Positions 28,924 to 39,190 are shown, counted from the first letter of the stretch. The stretch is 64,000 nt of DNA from Porphyromonas cangingivalis (GCA_945902955.1 CAMDNO010000001.1:38724-102723); one strand, 5' to 3'. Notes: generated by a model not told the origin, from the letters alone. Numbers and translations are program-made.

Positions 28924-29068
28924 GGTTGTGTTAATTTTTTGATAAATGATTACTGAACTGTATGATAATTATACAACACATCTAAAAATAGTTATATAAA
29001 GTTGGATATTTTTTACATAAATGACTATTTTGTAGTACTTAATCAGACACTAGTTGTTTTGTTTTAAA

Positions 29069-30826
29069 TTAATAAAATAAAATTTGCTTCTTGTAGGTAT
29101 CGCCTTTTATAACATTTTTATCCATTAAATGATAAACCGGACTTAACTCAATGTCTGTATCCTTTACTTTATATATCAATGGCGCTATTTTGTTCAACTC
29201 AATTTTTGAAGGTAAACTTATGTTTGGCGTACCACTATAGCCAAGCAGTAAAGGGCCAATAAGTACTTTACGTAAATTATCACTGTATTTTTCTTTGTTT
29301 TGGGGCGAAACAACTTGCGTTTTCAGATTAAATGTAAACTTAATTTTATCACCTTTCTTCCAAACACGGTGCAATTTGTAAAGTCCATTTTCGATATAAA
29401 CTTTTTCATTTTTTCCATTTACAGATATGGAAACATTTTCTGAAAAAACTTGTAAAGCGTTTAAATATATCGTAAAGGATTTTGGGCGAGTAATATCGGC
29501 AATCTGCATTTCTACCTCACCGGCAAATGGATATTTCGATTTTTGATTAATGCTAACAGAAGTATTTTTATCTACTTTTAGTTTTGCATTGTTATCGGAA
29601 TAATGTACAATATACAAACTGTTTTTCTCTGTAAAATAGCTATTTTCGGCAACTTTACTTAAACCATCAGCCCCTCTCATGGTACAACACCAATGAGCTT
29701 CGGGAATTCGAACTACTAAATTATTAGTGTCGGGGCGCTGAAAAATATCGCATCCAAAACCTCCGTTTTCTCTTTGAGCATGAGCCAACGCATTATAATA
29801 AATTAAATCCAAATCGGCCAGATAACATTCTTTTTTAGTAATTTCCCATAATTGGGATGCTACAAAATATGCATCCACTATGGCACAAGGTTCCGTCCAA
29901 GCATCGTACCGTTTAAACCAATTGTAGTTAGCATAATTTTCGGTCATACCATATTCTTTGTAAAGTTCCCAGCGCTTCTCTACTTCAGTTATAAGTTGTT
30001 TGTTTCCGGTAAGTTCAGAATAAGTCATTAATCCCCTCATAGCAGTAAGCGTAGCATGCGTTTGTGCTTGTATGGCAATTATATCAGTTTTAAGGAATCG
30101 TTCAACCATCTCGTCAATAATTTCTTTCAAAGGCTGTTCACGCAGCAATTCGTAAGCGTGTATTGCACCATCCATACCGATAAACAAACACCCGATATCT
30201 GTTGAAAGCATCCAGTTGTTTACAGTAGAATAGATAGAACCACTCGCTTTACCATGCCTGTTTGACCTTAATTTAGGGTCGATGGGGTAATTTGCATATA
30301 ATCCTTTACCCGGAATAAAAAGGCTATCAATATTTGATTTAATATACTGCAATACCTTTTCATCTTTTTTCCATTTGTAGTATTCAATTAAACCTCTAAT
30401 AAACCAGCCATTCCCGGCCAATTGCTGTTCGTCCATAATTCCTTTTGCATGCATTTTGCCCATATATCCCTTTGCATTCAAGTAGTTTGGAATTAAATCT
30501 ATTGTTTCTTTGAGGTATTTTGGTTCCCGTCCGGTAGCCTGAGCGTCACGTACCAGACCTAAGATTGTTCTGCCTTCGTGGTCTCCCGGCCAGTTCTTCG
30601 ATTTAGCATCATCCCAAAACACATTCGATGGATGATATTTTTCTTCCTCTAATCTGTCGAAATTTTTGTGTAACCGTATTTTTAATTCGCCCCCAACCTG
30701 CGTTTGTAACAAAGAAACCGTTGATAAATTATTATGCTTACATTTATTGCTTGCACTACTTTCTGTACCTAAAAGTAGAATAAGCACTAGTAAACAAGAA
30801 ACTATTTCTTTTGTATGATTATTCAT
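29069..30826 (-). CDS. GH127-like beta-L-arabinofuranosidase (DUF1680 superfamily)
   Basis: 585 residues with signal peptide to about residue 26 (VLILLLGTESSAS). An (alpha/alpha)6 barrel contains WPGDHEGRTILGLVRDA and GNGWFIRGLIEYYKW, then FGCDIFQRPDTNN and EAHWCCTMRGADGLSKVAEN, the double-cysteine signature of GH127/GH146-type enzymes in which one cysteine is the nucleophile and both help bind zinc. C-terminal beta domains follow. It would release beta-L-arabinofuranose. The protein is somewhat shorter than classical GH127, so a sister family (GH142-like or unclassified) is possible. The AT-rich inverted repeat just upstream of its start is weak. Confidence 0.78.
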   Translation of the reverse strand: MNNHTKEIVSCLLVLILLLGTESSASNKCKHNNLSTVSLLQTQVGGELKIRLHKNFDRLEEEKYHPSNVFWDDAKSKNWPGDHEGRTILGLVRDAQATGREPKYLKETIDLIPNYLNAKGYMGKMHAKGIMDEQQLAGNGWFIRGLIEYYKWKKDEKVLQYIKSNIDSLFIPGKGLYANYPIDPKLRSNRHGKASGSIYSTVNNWMLSTDIGCLFIGMDGAIHAYELLREQPLKEIIDEMVERFLKTDIIAIQAQTHATLTAMRGLMTYSELTGNKQLITEVEKRWELYKEYGMTENYANYNWFKRYDAWTEPCAIVDAYFVASQLWEITKKECYLADLDLIYYNALAHAQRENGGFGCDIFQRPDTNNLVVRIPEAHWCCTMRGADGLSKVAENSYFTEKNSLYIVHYSDNNAKLKVDKNTSVSINQKSKYPFAGEVEMQIADITRPKSFTIYLNALQVFSENVSISVNGKNEKVYIENGLYKLHRVWKKGDKIKFTFNLKTQVVSPQNKEKYSDNLRKVLIGPLLLGYSGTPNISLPSKIELNKIAPLIYKVKDTDIELSPVYHLMDKNVIKGDTYKKQILFY

Positions 30827-30925
30827 AATGTTATATTTAAATTTATTGTTTAATAAATTTTTTGATTAGTACTAAAATAACAAACCAAAAGGATAATTCT
30901 AAATCTCAACATAATTCTGTTCTTT

Positions 30926-31564
30926 TTAGTCATTATTTATAAAGGCATTCGCCAATTCCTGAAATGTATTGAATTTACAACAATAATTCTCTGTTGTACC
31001 AAAACCATAACTTACAAAAGCAAAAGGAATGTGTATCAACTCGCATTGTTTTCTGTCCGAATCGGTATCGCCTATATATACGGGCGAGATTAAATTGTGT
31101 TTTTCAATCAGATACTTGATGTTTTGATGTTTGGGCTTATAGTTCATGCCATAGCATATTGTATCAGTAATGACTTTTTCAATCCCCGCCCATTTCATAA
31201 AATGCTGTATTGTCAATTCGGGGCAATTACTGACTATAAACAGCTTGTATTTTAGCGATAATTCGAGCAGCCCTTTTTTTACACCCTCATATAAAATTCC
31301 ACCGTCGGATTTTATTCTTTCGTATTGGTATTCAACAATTTCACTGTAAACAATTTTTCGTTTATCGGGTATTAGTTCTGGGAAAATTTTTTGAAGATAC
31401 TCCTCCTCCTGCAACCCCATGTACATAAACAAATCATTTCTATCTATCAATCTATCAATGTTATTTGCTTTGAAATAGTCATTAAATCCCATAGCGTAAG
31501 CATCGACTCCATCCCACAATGTGCCATCCATATCAAAAATCAATGCATCTACTTTTGAAATCAT
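30926..31564 (-). CDS. HAD-superfamily hydrolase (phosphoglycolate phosphatase-like)
   Basis: A 212-residue cytoplasmic protein with all four HAD motifs: I DALIFDMDGTLWDG, II FIVSNCPEL, III around YKPKHQNIKYL, and IV VYIGDTDSDRKQCE. The cap is alpha-helical (YAMGFNDYFKANNIDRLI), as in subfamily IA beta-phosphoglucomutase/phosphoglycolate phosphatase relatives. It probably dephosphorylates a small sugar phosphate or phosphorylated by-product. It is the only clearly cytoplasmic enzyme between the sulfatases and the GH127-like gene, so a role in handling the imported sugar is possible but unproven. Confidence 0.88.
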   Translation of the reverse strand: MISKVDALIFDMDGTLWDGVDAYAMGFNDYFKANNIDRLIDRNDLFMYMGLQEEEYLQKIFPELIPDKRKIVYSEIVEYQYERIKSDGGILYEGVKKGLLELSLKYKLFIVSNCPELTIQHFMKWAGIEKVITDTICYGMNYKPKHQNIKYLIEKHNLISPVYIGDTDSDRKQCELIHIPFAFVSYGFGTTENYCCKFNTFQELANAFINND

Positions 31565-31704
31565 GTTTTACAAATTTAGAAAACCTGAATTAATTTTTTA
31601 CCTGAACAAATTAAAATACTTATTCTCAGCATGATTTTTAGATATTTATAACAATTAATTTAAAAGATTGATTATCAAGCTTTCTGTTTTTGCTTCGGAA
31701 ATTA

Positions 31705-33090
31705 CTAATTGCTTTTCCTGACAGGCAATTGAACGTTATTAACTTGTTTCCAATCCGAAAGAAGCTGATACATTTCATTGGTTTTTTTTCGATTTTTCCG
31801 GGCTAAATTTTTGGTTTCCGACTTGTCGTTTATTAAATTGAAAAGTTCTAATTTTCCTGTTTCGTAGTTTTCAACTAATTTATAATCGCCCATTCGTACA
31901 GCACTTTGTGGACGGCCTCCCTGATTTGAAAAATGTGGGTAATGCCAAAACATTGGTTCATTATTCACTTTATTTTCAGGGCTAATCAATACATTATACA
32001 TGTTTTTACCGGCAAGTGAATCGGCAGAATAATCGATACCTGCACATTTTAATAATGTAGGGAAATAGTTCAGATTTGTAAAAGCATAATCCGATACTTT
32101 GCCTGCAGGAATTTCTTTTTTCCAACTTACAATGGCTGGTACGCGAATGCCGCCTTCGTAACAATGTCCTTTGCCATCGCGCCAAGGTAGCATAGAGGTG
32201 GGTATAAATCCTAACTCATCAACCACAACGCCACCGTTGTCAGATGTAAAAACGATAATTGTATTTTCGAGATCGCCTGTTTTGCGAAGTGTTTCAATAA
32301 CTTTACCCACACCTTCGTCGAGCGTAGTTACCATAGCTGCATAGTAAGGATTGCGGTAGCTTTTTAGGTCTTTGTTATTATAGTTAAACATATAGTTTCG
32401 TTCGGTACCTGCTTTGGGCACAATAAGCACATGCGGTGCTGTATAAGTGAGGTACAAATAAAACGGTTGCTTTTCGGGTGTACTTTCAATAAATTCCATT
32501 GCATATTCGGTAAGTTTATCTGTCAGGTAATCAGTTCCATGATCCTCGAATACCGTAGAATAATCCTCTTTCTGTATTGAATAATTATAATAATCAAGTC
32601 CGTTTTTACCCATTTTACGTGTAAAGTCGAATCCCTGCTCCCAAGGTCTTTGCCCTTCACCTTCACCCACATGCCATTTGCCAACTATCCCCGTACGATA
32701 CCCGTTTTCTTTCAGAATTTCGGCAATGGTACGTTCGCTACCACTAAGATAGGGTTTCCATGGAGCAGGGTCGATAGGCGATTTCGGGTCGGTACGATTG
32801 CCTACCAAAAAGTTGGTAATTTGCAACTGTGCCGGATGTTTTCCGGTAAGTAGGGCAGCGCGCGAGGGTGAACTTACCGGGCTGGACGAATAAGATTGTG
32901 TAAACTGAATGCCACCTTTAGCCAATGCATCAATATTAGGCGTTTTGATATAATCGTTTCCGTAACAACCCAAATCGTTGATTCCCATGTCGTCGGTTAG
33001 AATAAAAACAATATTGGGTTTATTGTTTTGAGCTATTGTTGAAACACCGGTTATTGCAGAAAATAGATATATTAAGTTTCTAGTATTCAT
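31705..33090 (-). CDS. Sulfatase, S1 family (Ser-type)
   Basis: 461 residues with signal peptide MNTRNLIYLFSAITGVSTIA. NIVFILTDDMGINDLGCYGN binds calcium. The signature S73-S-P-S-R followed by AALLTGKHPAQ is serine type. GKWHVGEGEGQRPWEQGFDF, FTSDNGGVVVDELGF and a short C-terminal tail (LFNLINDKSETKNLA) complete an arylsulfatase A-like protein. It probably removes an exposed sulfate from a hexose or hexosamine; subfamily not assigned. It follows the S86 sulfatase gene in the same direction with a gap of about 80 nt. Confidence 0.92.
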   Translation of the reverse strand: MNTRNLIYLFSAITGVSTIAQNNKPNIVFILTDDMGINDLGCYGNDYIKTPNIDALAKGGIQFTQSYSSSPVSSPSRAALLTGKHPAQLQITNFLVGNRTDPKSPIDPAPWKPYLSGSERTIAEILKENGYRTGIVGKWHVGEGEGQRPWEQGFDFTRKMGKNGLDYYNYSIQKEDYSTVFEDHGTDYLTDKLTEYAMEFIESTPEKQPFYLYLTYTAPHVLIVPKAGTERNYMFNYNNKDLKSYRNPYYAAMVTTLDEGVGKVIETLRKTGDLENTIIVFTSDNGGVVVDELGFIPTSMLPWRDGKGHCYEGGIRVPAIVSWKKEIPAGKVSDYAFTNLNYFPTLLKCAGIDYSADSLAGKNMYNVLISPENKVNNEPMFWHYPHFSNQGGRPQSAVRMGDYKLVENYETGKLELFNLINDKSETKNLARKNRKKTNEMYQLLSDWKQVNNVQLPVRKSN

Positions 33091-33171
33091 TTTTTATGAT
33101 TCTAATTATATTTCTTAATTTTCAAAAAAGGAAAAAACGAAATGGAATAAATAGTGAACTATAAGTTTTTG

Positions 33172-34758
33172 TTATTTTTTTGGTAAAAACTTTTTTGTTT
33201 CATTGTCACCATCTTTATAGAGCGAACGCAAAGCATCTAATTGCTTGTGCATATTCTTTTTAATCTCTTTAAATTCTGGATTACCGTAAAGGTTTTTCGT
33301 TTCCGACGGATCGGTTTTCAAATCGTACAATTCCCATTCGTCAATATCATAATAATAATGAATTAGTTTGTACCTGTCGGTACTTATGCCGTAATGACGT
33401 TTTACTGAATGAACTCCCGGATATTCGTAATAATGATAATAATGAGCTTTACGCCAATCCGAAGGGGTTTTTCCTTTCAAAACAGGTTTCAAACTACTTC
33501 CTTGCATATCTTTGGGCACAACAACTCCTGCAGCTTCTAAAAATGTTTCGGCAAAGTCAATATTCGAAACCATATCGTTGCTCACAGCACCTGCTTTTGT
33601 TACGCCCGGCCAATACCATAATAGCGGTGTACGATACGATTCTTCGTACATAAATCGTTTGTCGAACCAGCCATGCTCACCCAAATAAAATCCTTGATCC
33701 GATGTATAAACAATTATTGTGTTTTTATCGAGCCCTGTCTCTTTTAAATAATCGAGTACACGCCCCACGCTTTCGTCAACAGAGCGAATGCAGGCTAAGT
33801 AATCGTTCATATAGCGTTGGTACTTCCACAAAGTAAGCTCCTTTCCGCTACGTTTTTTTGCTGAAAAATCGGCAATTATGGGGTTGTAATAAGCATCCCA
33901 TGCTTTACGTTGTTCGCTCTTTAACCGACCATAACCAGCTTGATATGCCCAAAAAGCAGTATCGGGATTTATAAGCATTTTCAAGTCCCAATCCGGAGTC
34001 ATGGTTTTTTCAATAGTCATATCTTGTTGCTGCACTGCCAATCCACGCTTGCTATAATCTTCGAAAAAAGAGGCAGGAACAGGAAACTCTACATCCTTAT
34101 AAGCATTTAAATATTTTGAATTTGGTTCCCACGAACGATGCGGTGCTTTATGGTGCATCATCACCATAAAAGGTTTATCCGACGAAGCGTTCGATTTCAG
34201 AAATTCGAGTGTTTTATCTGTTATTATGTCTGTTACATATCCGTTTTCAATTTTCTGACCTTCCGAATTAACAAAAACAGGATTATAATATTGCCCCTGA
34301 CCGTTTAAAATATTCCAATAATCGAAACCTGTTGGCGTACTTCCCAAATGCCACTTCCCAATCATAGCTGTTTGATAGCCAGCTTGCTGCAAAAGTTTTG
34401 GGAAAGTCTGCTGTACACCATCAAATTCTGTTTGCTCGTTGGATATAAAACCATTCAGGTGACTGTATTTACCAGTCATTATACACGCTCTCGAAGGCCC
34501 TGAAATAGAATTGGTAACCAAACAGCGATTGAAACGCATGCCTTCCGCGGCAATTCGGTCGATGTTGGGTGTAGGAGCTAATTTGCCAATAGCATGATTA
34601 TAAGCGCTAATGGCCTGATATGCATGATCGTCGGACATTATAAAGAGAATGTTCGGACGTTTCGGAGTACTTTTTTCTTCCTTTTTCAATTTAGCAAAAC
34701 AAGAGCTTGAGCTTCCTGTTATTGCCGACATTAAAATAATACTTAACTTATAATTCAT
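33172..34758 (-). CDS. Sulfatase, S1 family (Ser-type), GlcNAc-6-sulfatase-like
   Basis: 528 residues, signal peptide MNYKLSIILMSAITGSSSSCFA; a cysteine near the cleavage point makes a lipoprotein conceivable. NILFIMSDDHAYQAISAYNH, signature S86-G-P-S-R, then ACIMTGKYSHLNGF, and C-terminal WELYDLKTDPSETKNLYG. The DDHAYQ form of the metal site and the extra C-terminal domain resemble the N-acetylglucosamine-6-sulfatase/choline-sulfatase branch. Its start lies just 3 nt after the GH97 stop, so the two are certainly cotranscribed; desulfation may feed the GH97 enzyme or the reverse. Confidence 0.92.
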   Translation of the reverse strand: MNYKLSIILMSAITGSSSSCFAKLKKEEKSTPKRPNILFIMSDDHAYQAISAYNHAIGKLAPTPNIDRIAAEGMRFNRCLVTNSISGPSRACIMTGKYSHLNGFISNEQTEFDGVQQTFPKLLQQAGYQTAMIGKWHLGSTPTGFDYWNILNGQGQYYNPVFVNSEGQKIENGYVTDIITDKTLEFLKSNASSDKPFMVMMHHKAPHRSWEPNSKYLNAYKDVEFPVPASFFEDYSKRGLAVQQQDMTIEKTMTPDWDLKMLINPDTAFWAYQAGYGRLKSEQRKAWDAYYNPIIADFSAKKRSGKELTLWKYQRYMNDYLACIRSVDESVGRVLDYLKETGLDKNTIIVYTSDQGFYLGEHGWFDKRFMYEESYRTPLLWYWPGVTKAGAVSNDMVSNIDFAETFLEAAGVVVPKDMQGSSLKPVLKGKTPSDWRKAHYYHYYEYPGVHSVKRHYGISTDRYKLIHYYYDIDEWELYDLKTDPSETKNLYGNPEFKEIKKNMHKQLDALRSLYKDGDNETKKFLPKK

Positions 34759-34761
34759 TTC

Positions 34762-36732
34762 TTATCTATTTTTTGAGAGTACGATTACAAAACCACCATT
34801 TGACTGCATATTGACTGGAAGTACTTCTCCCGAATTATATTTTCCGGTTGTATTTACAAAACTGCGCCCATCGGCACCATCGCTTATCTTGTTTAAAGTA
34901 TATTTTCCTTTAATAAATGGTAATTTCAGTTCAGTGTTTTTCGATTTATCTTCGCCATTTATGCCTGCAATAAACCATTTATCACCTTTGCGCGAAGCAA
35001 CAATAACATCTTTTCCGGGATAACCCGATACATAATGCGATTCGTCGAAAGTAACAGGTACAGATTTCAGATAATCAAGCACAAATGCCGGTAAAGTCCG
35101 AATATAATCGGCATTTTCCGCTAAATGGAGAATTCCGGTTTGAAAAACAAGTGTCAAAGCCAATTCGTGTGAATAGGTAGTGGAGTGCGGATATTTGAAC
35201 CCTTTCAACACCAACGGCGTGTAATCCATTGGGCCAATCACGTTGCGTGAAAAGGGCAAAATCGTATTTTGCGAAGGAGCATAAGCGGTATAAGTAGAGT
35301 CGAACAAATAGCACTCAGAACCTCGCACCGACTCCATAGACATTAAATTGGGATAAGTACGCGACCATCCACGCGGAATAGTACATCCATGAAAATTAAC
35401 CAAAATGCCAAAATCGGCAGCATCATTTAGCAAATCAATATATTGCTGTATCATATCTTGTTTGTCGCTGTGCCAAAAATCCACTTTTATGCCTTTTACA
35501 CCCCATTTTTGCAGTTTGGTAAATTCTGCTCGACGCACATTGCGGTCGGTCATCAGGTCTCGGGGACCTTCGGTTACAGGGTTATTCGGACCACCTGAAT
35601 TGTACCACACCAATATACCTACCCCTTTTGTGTCAGCATACTTCACCAATTGTTCGAGATTTCCATTTTTCATCGTTTCCCAATTTGCATCCACCAACGA
35701 ATATTCCCAATTCATTTCTGCCGACAAATCCACAAAGTTTTTCAGGGCGTTGTAATCACGTGGACTATCAACTTCTGAAATCCAGCTCCACGACGAGCGA
35801 CCCGTTTTTACCCACGAAAAATCTTTATCAACTGTTTTATTGCTGAGGTTATTAACAAGTTGCGATTCGTAAATTGATTCCAACGAATTGCCTATGGTTA
35901 TAAATCGCCAGGGCATATCCCAAGGCAGCGTCGAAACAGGGTGCACCGCTCCTACACCTTCGCCATCGCGCACTTCGGGGAAACGCACTTTATACAAACC
36001 GTTTACGGCCTTTTGCTCCAAACGAATGCCGGCAAAGTTTTTAGTCAGGTTGGCTTCGGAGATAAGCAGCCAATTGTTGTTTGCCTGAAATAATGCAGGG
36101 AAAGCCCAACCTTCAGCATTGGGCGAAGCAGCACCTACCGGCACATCCGTTTTGTAATACAACTCATAGCTGGGTGTCCACATGGAGGATTTATCGTAAG
36201 GCTGCATCCAACACTTCCCGTTCAGTGGCACTTTAAAACCTGTAAGTTCATTGATTACAGTATAGTTTTTATCCGATTTTTCGGGAAAAACGTATTTGAA
36301 AGCTACGCCATCGTTGTAAGCCCGAAAAACAAGCTGAAGCAACGAACCATTCTCATTTTTAAAAGTCAATTGTTTTTCGTTTGCAAAATTGTGGATTTTC
36401 AGTTGACGACCGATTTTCATTTCGTACTTTTCGCTGATTTTCAACACTTTCGATTGGTTTACTAATGACAAGCCTTCGGCAAACGATTGGTCGGTACGAA
36501 CGATACCAAGAGGCGAATTCTCAAGCACCTGTATTGTTTTTCCATTTTCGTAACGAACAACCGAATACTCCAAAACTTGTTTATTGTTCGCATTGTTGCT
36601 CAACGATAAATCAATTCTGATTTTTTTGTCGGGCGAAAGCAACTGCATAAGGGATGTTGCACTCCGGACAGTCTGAATTGAAAAGAAAAATGTGAAAAGC
36701 AGAATTGAGTTTGTTAATTTCGTGATTTTCAT
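34762..36732 (-). CDS. GH97 glycosidase, probably retaining (alpha-galactosidase type)
   Basis: 656 residues, signal peptide to about residue 25. An N-terminal beta-super-sandwich (LSPDKKIRIDLSLSNN) precedes the barrel (WSWISEVDSPRDYNALKNFV, YSLVDANWE) and a C-terminal sandwich (FIAGINGEDKSKNTELKLPF). In GIKVDFWHSDKQ the aspartate D418 occupies the place of the nucleophile of retaining GH97 alpha-galactosidases; inverting SusB-type enzymes use glutamates instead. I therefore predict a retaining enzyme acting on alpha-galactosides or a similar alpha-linked sugar. It is followed by the S86 sulfatase (3-nt gap) and preceded by the clan GH-A-like T9SS gene. Confidence 0.93.
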   Translation of the reverse strand: MKITKLTNSILLFTFFFSIQTVRSATSLMQLLSPDKKIRIDLSLSNNANNKQVLEYSVVRYENGKTIQVLENSPLGIVRTDQSFAEGLSLVNQSKVLKISEKYEMKIGRQLKIHNFANEKQLTFKNENGSLLQLVFRAYNDGVAFKYVFPEKSDKNYTVINELTGFKVPLNGKCWMQPYDKSSMWTPSYELYYKTDVPVGAASPNAEGWAFPALFQANNNWLLISEANLTKNFAGIRLEQKAVNGLYKVRFPEVRDGEGVGAVHPVSTLPWDMPWRFITIGNSLESIYESQLVNNLSNKTVDKDFSWVKTGRSSWSWISEVDSPRDYNALKNFVDLSAEMNWEYSLVDANWETMKNGNLEQLVKYADTKGVGILVWYNSGGPNNPVTEGPRDLMTDRNVRRAEFTKLQKWGVKGIKVDFWHSDKQDMIQQYIDLLNDAADFGILVNFHGCTIPRGWSRTYPNLMSMESVRGSECYLFDSTYTAYAPSQNTILPFSRNVIGPMDYTPLVLKGFKYPHSTTYSHELALTLVFQTGILHLAENADYIRTLPAFVLDYLKSVPVTFDESHYVSGYPGKDVIVASRKGDKWFIAGINGEDKSKNTELKLPFIKGKYTLNKISDGADGRSFVNTTGKYNSGEVLPVNMQSNGGFVIVLSKNR

Positions 36733-36756
36733 TGACGTATAAATTTATTGATTGAA

Positions 36757-36791
36757 GAAAACAGAACAATTTGGTGATATTATAGAACAAC
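36757..36791. repeat. 35-bp perfect direct repeat, copy 1
   Basis: Identical over 35 nt to 39191-39225 in the same orientation. This copy covers the last codons and stop of the 36780-39116 gene and the gap before GH97. It begins GAAAACAGAACAATTTGG. The two copies bracket the whole gene. Confidence 0.95.
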
Positions 36792-39116
36792 TTTTCGAGT
36801 GATGGACTCTTCCCCTTTATTTATTTTCACTACATATACACCAGATTGTATACTAGAAGTAGGAAATTCCGTGAAATAGCTTTGTGCATTCTTTTGATAA
36901 ACTATTTTTCCGTACATATCATATACTGATATAGTGAAATTATCAAAGTTAGTTCTAATTTGAGCAGATTGATTTTCTTTGTTATTATAAAAACTAAGGT
37001 CATTAGTACTTCTATTTTCCAAGCTAGTAGAGATACTATTAATAGCAAAGTTGACTTTTTTCACTTGTACCCCACCCGATTTGACTGCTATACGGAATGA
37101 ATACAATTTATTAGGAACACAGTCAAAATTATAATAGGCAGTGGCAGAAGAACCTTTTGCCAAACTTAATTGTGGCACTACTGGAACACCATTCACTTCT
37201 AATAGCATCACAGCGGCTGATGTACAGTTGTATTCAACATTCGCTTTGTAACTTCCCGTAGCTGCTACTCTAAAATTATAGGAAACTGAATAATAAGTAT
37301 CATTTCCGGTAAGAGTTTGAGGTACTGTATTAGAATATGTTGTAGTAGTCCATTTGTTATTATTATTATTATCATTTGCAGATCCTGCTGTAGAAAAAGG
37401 TATTAGCCTTCCTAAAGTTACTTCACTATGTGCAGGCATTAATGACCAATTCTTAATAGCTTTGTATTGTGGCTGAGTGTAGTCATTTATGGTTTTTGTA
37501 ATTGCCCAGTCGCATTCTAAAGGTTTATTTGTGGAAAGTGATAAGAAATTCATTAGTTCTAATTCAACTTCACTTAACTTTTCTAAATGCTGTGTAGTAC
37601 TCAACTCATGCCGAGCATCCCAGTGGGTAGCTTGCAATAATACTTGATTGTTAGGATTATAATGCATATCGCCTTCATAATTAAGGTATTTAATACCATA
37701 CGAGGATGTAACAGCTGCATCATTTCTGACTAAATTATAATAAGTTGTAGGATCAAAAGTATCTGAAGTCCACATAGTTGCTTCGGTAATGGTAAGCAAA
37801 TTTTCTGCGGACCAATAGCCAGTACCACCGCCACCATAAATATAATAGCTTACTGGGTGAGGAGCACCTGTATAAGGTGACCTGGTATCTAACTTGTTAA
37901 ATATTCTATCTATAAAAGAAATGGTACGAGCTGAATAATACAAGTAACCTTGTTGCCAACAAAGTACAGGACGTATACGGGTCATCATTTCGGCATCGCC
38001 AAAAACTGTGCGAGCCATAACACTAAACTCTACTGTGCGTTGAGCTTTATATCTGTAACCTACTGTCACTTGGCTCTGTACAGAAGTCATATCAGGATTG
38101 TCAAACAAACAGTAGGGAGACAAAGCGCCTTGCGCTTTGGCGTAGTTTGTTTGTGGAGCGTAAGGTGCTGCAGTGTTCCATATTTCATTGGAGTATTCCA
38201 AATACAATTTTAATGTTGGTTTCAATGGAGCAACTACTGGATTGGCTTGTATGCTGGAGTATGGATTACCATTACCATCACTTCCATACTTGAATAGTTT
38301 CAGTAGATTCATTATATAAGCATCAGTTGCCATGTGTGGAATATTAATCCACAAATCTTTGTTGGCAGCATTGGCCAGCTGCAATACTCCTTCCCATGGA
38401 GTTTTCCCTTTTTTGGTTAGTGATCCAGACGGATTTTGTGTAGCATAACTCCATGGACGTACTGTGGCAGCATCCCAATCAGTATCTGTTTGTCCGCCAT
38501 TGGTCAATGTAGTACCCAAGGTACGAAGAGTAGTAAATGGAGCTATGGCGGCCAAAAATTGTGGATTCCAAACCACAGTGGTATCATACGCAGTAGCACT
38601 TCCTGGCGCATCAGGACGCATCAATTTGATATTAGTGACACCTGTGCCTACAGCACTGGTGCTTAGCTTCTTAGTGCTCGTGAAATTTATATTAATAAAA
38701 TCAACTGTACCAAGTACCGCTTGTACATTTGCAGTAGTCAAATTTTTTGCAGCGTCCCATGTCTTACCAGTAATGGTAACTCCAGTTCCAGAAAGGGTAG
38801 CCTGTCCGTTAAAATACAATTTATAAGTACCGTGAGTCTCTCCTGTTTTCAAACCAGAAAATACAGCACATTTAAAGTCTTCAGTTGGCCATCCATTTGC
38901 ATCCTTGTTGGCATCGTCCGCATTTAAATCTACTGTTGTAGTCTTGTAAAATGTCCTAGAAGATTTAATAGCATCTGCAAAAAACACATCAGGATTGTAA
39001 TCGCTAAACGAGCCTAAATTCATACCGACTTCAAGTTTTCTGGCAGAAATAGATACGCTAATACTCAACAAATAAGGAACAAAAAACGCTAAAAATAAAA
39101 AACATGGTTTTTTCAT
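36780..39116 (-). CDS. T9SS-secreted clan GH-A-like enzyme with C-terminal carbohydrate-binding-like domain
   Basis: 778 residues; signal peptide to about residue 25 (SISVSISARK). It is homologous to the front part of the 2351-residue protein: both start with a VGMxxG... segment and carry DLWINIPHMATDAY, an EYSNEIW strand (putative acid/base E311) and a YEG strand (putative nucleophile E481). Residues about 565-680 look like a beta-sandwich binding module (YYSVSYNFRVAATGSYKANV). The last 70 residues are a T9SS sorting domain (ISVYDMYGKIVYQKN, ending TRKVVL). No exact CAZy family is recognised. It is bracketed by 35-bp direct repeats, suggesting acquisition or loss by recombination. Confidence 0.75.
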   Translation of the reverse strand: MKKPCFLFLAFFVPYLLSISVSISARKLEVGMNLGSFSDYNPDVFFADAIKSSRTFYKTTTVDLNADDANKDANGWPTEDFKCAVFSGLKTGETHGTYKLYFNGQATLSGTGVTITGKTWDAAKNLTTANVQAVLGTVDFININFTSTKKLSTSAVGTGVTNIKLMRPDAPGSATAYDTTVVWNPQFLAAIAPFTTLRTLGTTLTNGGQTDTDWDAATVRPWSYATQNPSGSLTKKGKTPWEGVLQLANAANKDLWINIPHMATDAYIMNLLKLFKYGSDGNGNPYSSIQANPVVAPLKPTLKLYLEYSNEIWNTAAPYAPQTNYAKAQGALSPYCLFDNPDMTSVQSQVTVGYRYKAQRTVEFSVMARTVFGDAEMMTRIRPVLCWQQGYLYYSARTISFIDRIFNKLDTRSPYTGAPHPVSYYIYGGGGTGYWSAENLLTITEATMWTSDTFDPTTYYNLVRNDAAVTSSYGIKYLNYEGDMHYNPNNQVLLQATHWDARHELSTTQHLEKLSEVELELMNFLSLSTNKPLECDWAITKTINDYTQPQYKAIKNWSLMPAHSEVTLGRLIPFSTAGSANDNNNNNKWTTTTYSNTVPQTLTGNDTYYSVSYNFRVAATGSYKANVEYNCTSAAVMLLEVNGVPVVPQLSLAKGSSATAYYNFDCVPNKLYSFRIAVKSGGVQVKKVNFAINSISTSLENRSTNDLSFYNNKENQSAQIRTNFDNFTISVYDMYGKIVYQKNAQSYFTEFPTSSIQSGVYVVKINKGEESITRKVVL

Positions 39117-39190
39117 AAAAAATCAGTTTTTAAAGATAGTCTAAGAACTTTGGCTTTGCAAACAAAAACTAAGTCTATCCCAATAACACT

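Noticed and set aside
30839-30860. AT-only inverted repeat upstream of the GH127-like gene as a regulatory hairpin
   Set aside because: AAATTTATT/AATAAATTT is expected by chance in such AT-rich spacers and is only 12 nt from the start.
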